Shown: positions 62,904 to 64,000 of the stretch, one piece after another
How the letters are laid out: every line of letters starts with the position of its first letter
Numbering within the stretch: position 1 is the first letter of the stretch
From: Agelaius tricolor
Lineage: Eukaryota > Chordata > Aves > Passeriformes > Icteridae
Assembly: GCA_023055355.1 (NCBI GenBank)
Contig: JALJCS010000009.1
Location: 27,615,001 to 27,679,000 of the forward strand
Reading direction: 5' to 3'
Length of the DNA: 64,000 nucleotides
Translations under genes and position numbers: made by a program
Notes under the pieces: model-generated
What the model was told of the DNA's origin: nothing
Seen by the model: only the letters and a program-made list of their open reading frames with translations
Database searches by the model: none

Positions 62904-63855
62904 TTCAAACATGTGACTTTGGTTTATTTCATACATTACACTTTCTTGCAGAAAAAATAAAATTGTACAACTGCATAAATATAAAATTCTTCCACCATGA
63001 AAATGGCTAAAACATTCAATAAAGACATTAGCACCACAGTGTGCGATGCCTTCAGCAGGAAAAAAAAAAAAAGAGAAAAGAAAATATACAAAGCAGAGTT
63101 ATGCCTATCACCAAGGAGAGTGATAGCCTGACCCAGTCTCTCACACAACATACTGGAGGATAAGGGAAGAGGTGGAGAGAGAGACAGCATTCGCTACAAA
63201 GCACAGTACACAATCACCTACTCTCTTTGACTTCACTTAAGTTAGTTTCCCTGCCACCCCTCCAAATAAAATACCCTAACACCACAAAAAAGCCAGAAGC
63301 CTTATGGAGTGCTGTTAAATATCGGATCACAGGTGGGCCTTTCTTTGAAAAGGAACAAAATAATGAGGTTTCATGCCAGTTCTAGTCCCATTGAGTATTT
63401 ACACCTTGGACAGCAAAAAGTCTTTGCTCACAAGAAGTAGAAAACAGATACAATACATGGCTTGAAAAATGACCAGAGTATGCACCTATAGTACTGTACA
63501 CTAAATAAAATACACAAGGCAGCAATACCTGGGGGCCAGAAACACTGCTTACTACAAGTCAGTTATGGAATCATAATTTACAGTAAAAATGGGCATGTCC
63601 CAAGGCTCAATTTTGTTTTCTTTTGTCATTTACAGTAGAATAAATATTTGTTGCCTATTGCTACACTTTGTTTACATTCTAACCTAGTAAATGCAGAAAG
63701 CTAGTGTAAAGCATATAGATTACGTGTAGGTCCCATACGTATGACAGTTTGTTCAAGACTAGTAGGTTTTCTTTTTTGTTCTTTTTTTTTTTTTTTTAAC
63801 CTTTTTAAATGGCTAGGAGAAGGAGGAGGGGGGAAGAAGAGAGTTGTGCTTACGA
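62900..63855 (-). other. ATP1B1: ATP1B1 3' UTR
   Basis: AT-rich non-coding stretch from the ATP1B1 stop to the candidate poly(A) signals. It includes a homopolymer run of T (A on the transcript strand) at about 63782-63797 and another A-run on the + strand at about 63060-63072. The UTR assignment rests on the gene order and the absence of an earlier AATAAA. The left limit is approximate. Confidence 0.75.
62923..62928 (-). terminator. ATP1B1: Candidate ATP1B1 poly(A) signal
   Basis: TTTATT on the + strand reads AATAAA on the minus strand. It is the first canonical hexamer met after the ATP1B1 stop, about 930 nt downstream, a normal distance for this gene's long 3' UTR. Confidence 0.6.
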
Positions 63856-64000
63856 TCAGCTGCTTTTTATGTCGAATTTAATATCAAAGCGTCCCTGGAA
63901 GCGGTCCTTGTCACTGTAGACGATGTTCTGCCCATAGGCCCTGCACTCCACGCGCACCTCCACGTCATAGGTCAGGTTGGTGAACTGCACTGCCACCAGC
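63856..64000 (-). CDS. ATP1B1: ATP1B1, last 47 codons (5' part outside window)
   Basis: Read on the minus strand the frame gives [20 protein letters not shown], then [20 protein letters not shown] and KFDIKSS with a TGA at 63856-63858. This is the extracellular C-terminus of the Na+/K+-ATPase beta-1 subunit, a type II membrane glycoprotein that folds and delivers the catalytic alpha subunit to the plasma membrane. Visible landmarks are the N-glycosylation sequon Asn-Leu-Thr and the Cys of VEC, which pairs in the last conserved disulfide of the family. The CDS continues to the right of the window. ATP1B1 is also the tail-to-tail neighbour of NME7 in human, which supports the assignment. Confidence 0.95.
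   Translation of the reverse strand, partial: LVAVQFTNLTYDVEVRVECRAYGQNIVYSDKDRFQGRFDIKFDIKSS

Larger units (their letters stand above)
62681..62912 (+). other. NME7: NME7 3' UTR
   Basis: About 230 nt follow the stop codon to the likely cleavage site. It is bounded on the right by the AATAAA at 62890 and a following GT-rich stretch (ATGTGACTTTGG). The exact cleavage base cannot be read from the sequence. Confidence 0.75.

Overview
The window is vertebrate nuclear DNA, almost certainly from a bird. Two genes are recognisable. NME7 (nucleoside diphosphate kinase family member 7) runs on the + strand and occupies nearly the whole window, and ATP1B1 (Na+/K+-ATPase beta-1 subunit) enters from the right on the - strand. 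The bird assignment is inferred from CR1 LINE fragments with the avian-type 3' end, bird-style endogenous retroviral LTRs, old MIR-like SINE relics and the lack of mammalian L1/Alu-type repeats.

Layout: 1-757 is the end of an intron. The last nine coding exons of NME7 lie at 758-868, 4871-4921, 7344-7551, 10532-10637, 22335-22399, 23201-23269, 26953-27054, 46927-47034 and 62648-62680, all bounded by AG/GT and in one continuous frame. They encode 283 residues: NDPK domain A, a linker, and NDPK domain B to the natural C-terminus. The N-terminal DM10 part lies upstream of the window. The NME7 3' UTR ends near an AATAAA at 62890. ATP1B1 lies tail-to-tail with it: its last coding segment is 63856-64000 (- strand) and its 3' UTR runs left to about 62880-62910, so the two 3' ends meet or overlap. 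The rest is intron with CR1 fragments (36690-37993, 46121-46782, perhaps 16900-17060), LTR fragments (about 12311, 36110, 60781-61614), MIR-like relics and simple repeats.

The most notable biological observation is in NDPK domain A. The position of the catalytic histidine (human His206) is tyrosine, the preceding motif Asn is Asp, and a conserved active-site Arg is Ser. Domain B keeps His, Asn and Arg. A second structural oddity is a pair of LTRs in inverted orientation, 97 bp apart, flanked as a unit by a near-perfect 6-bp direct repeat. I found no sign of a new multi-gene system.
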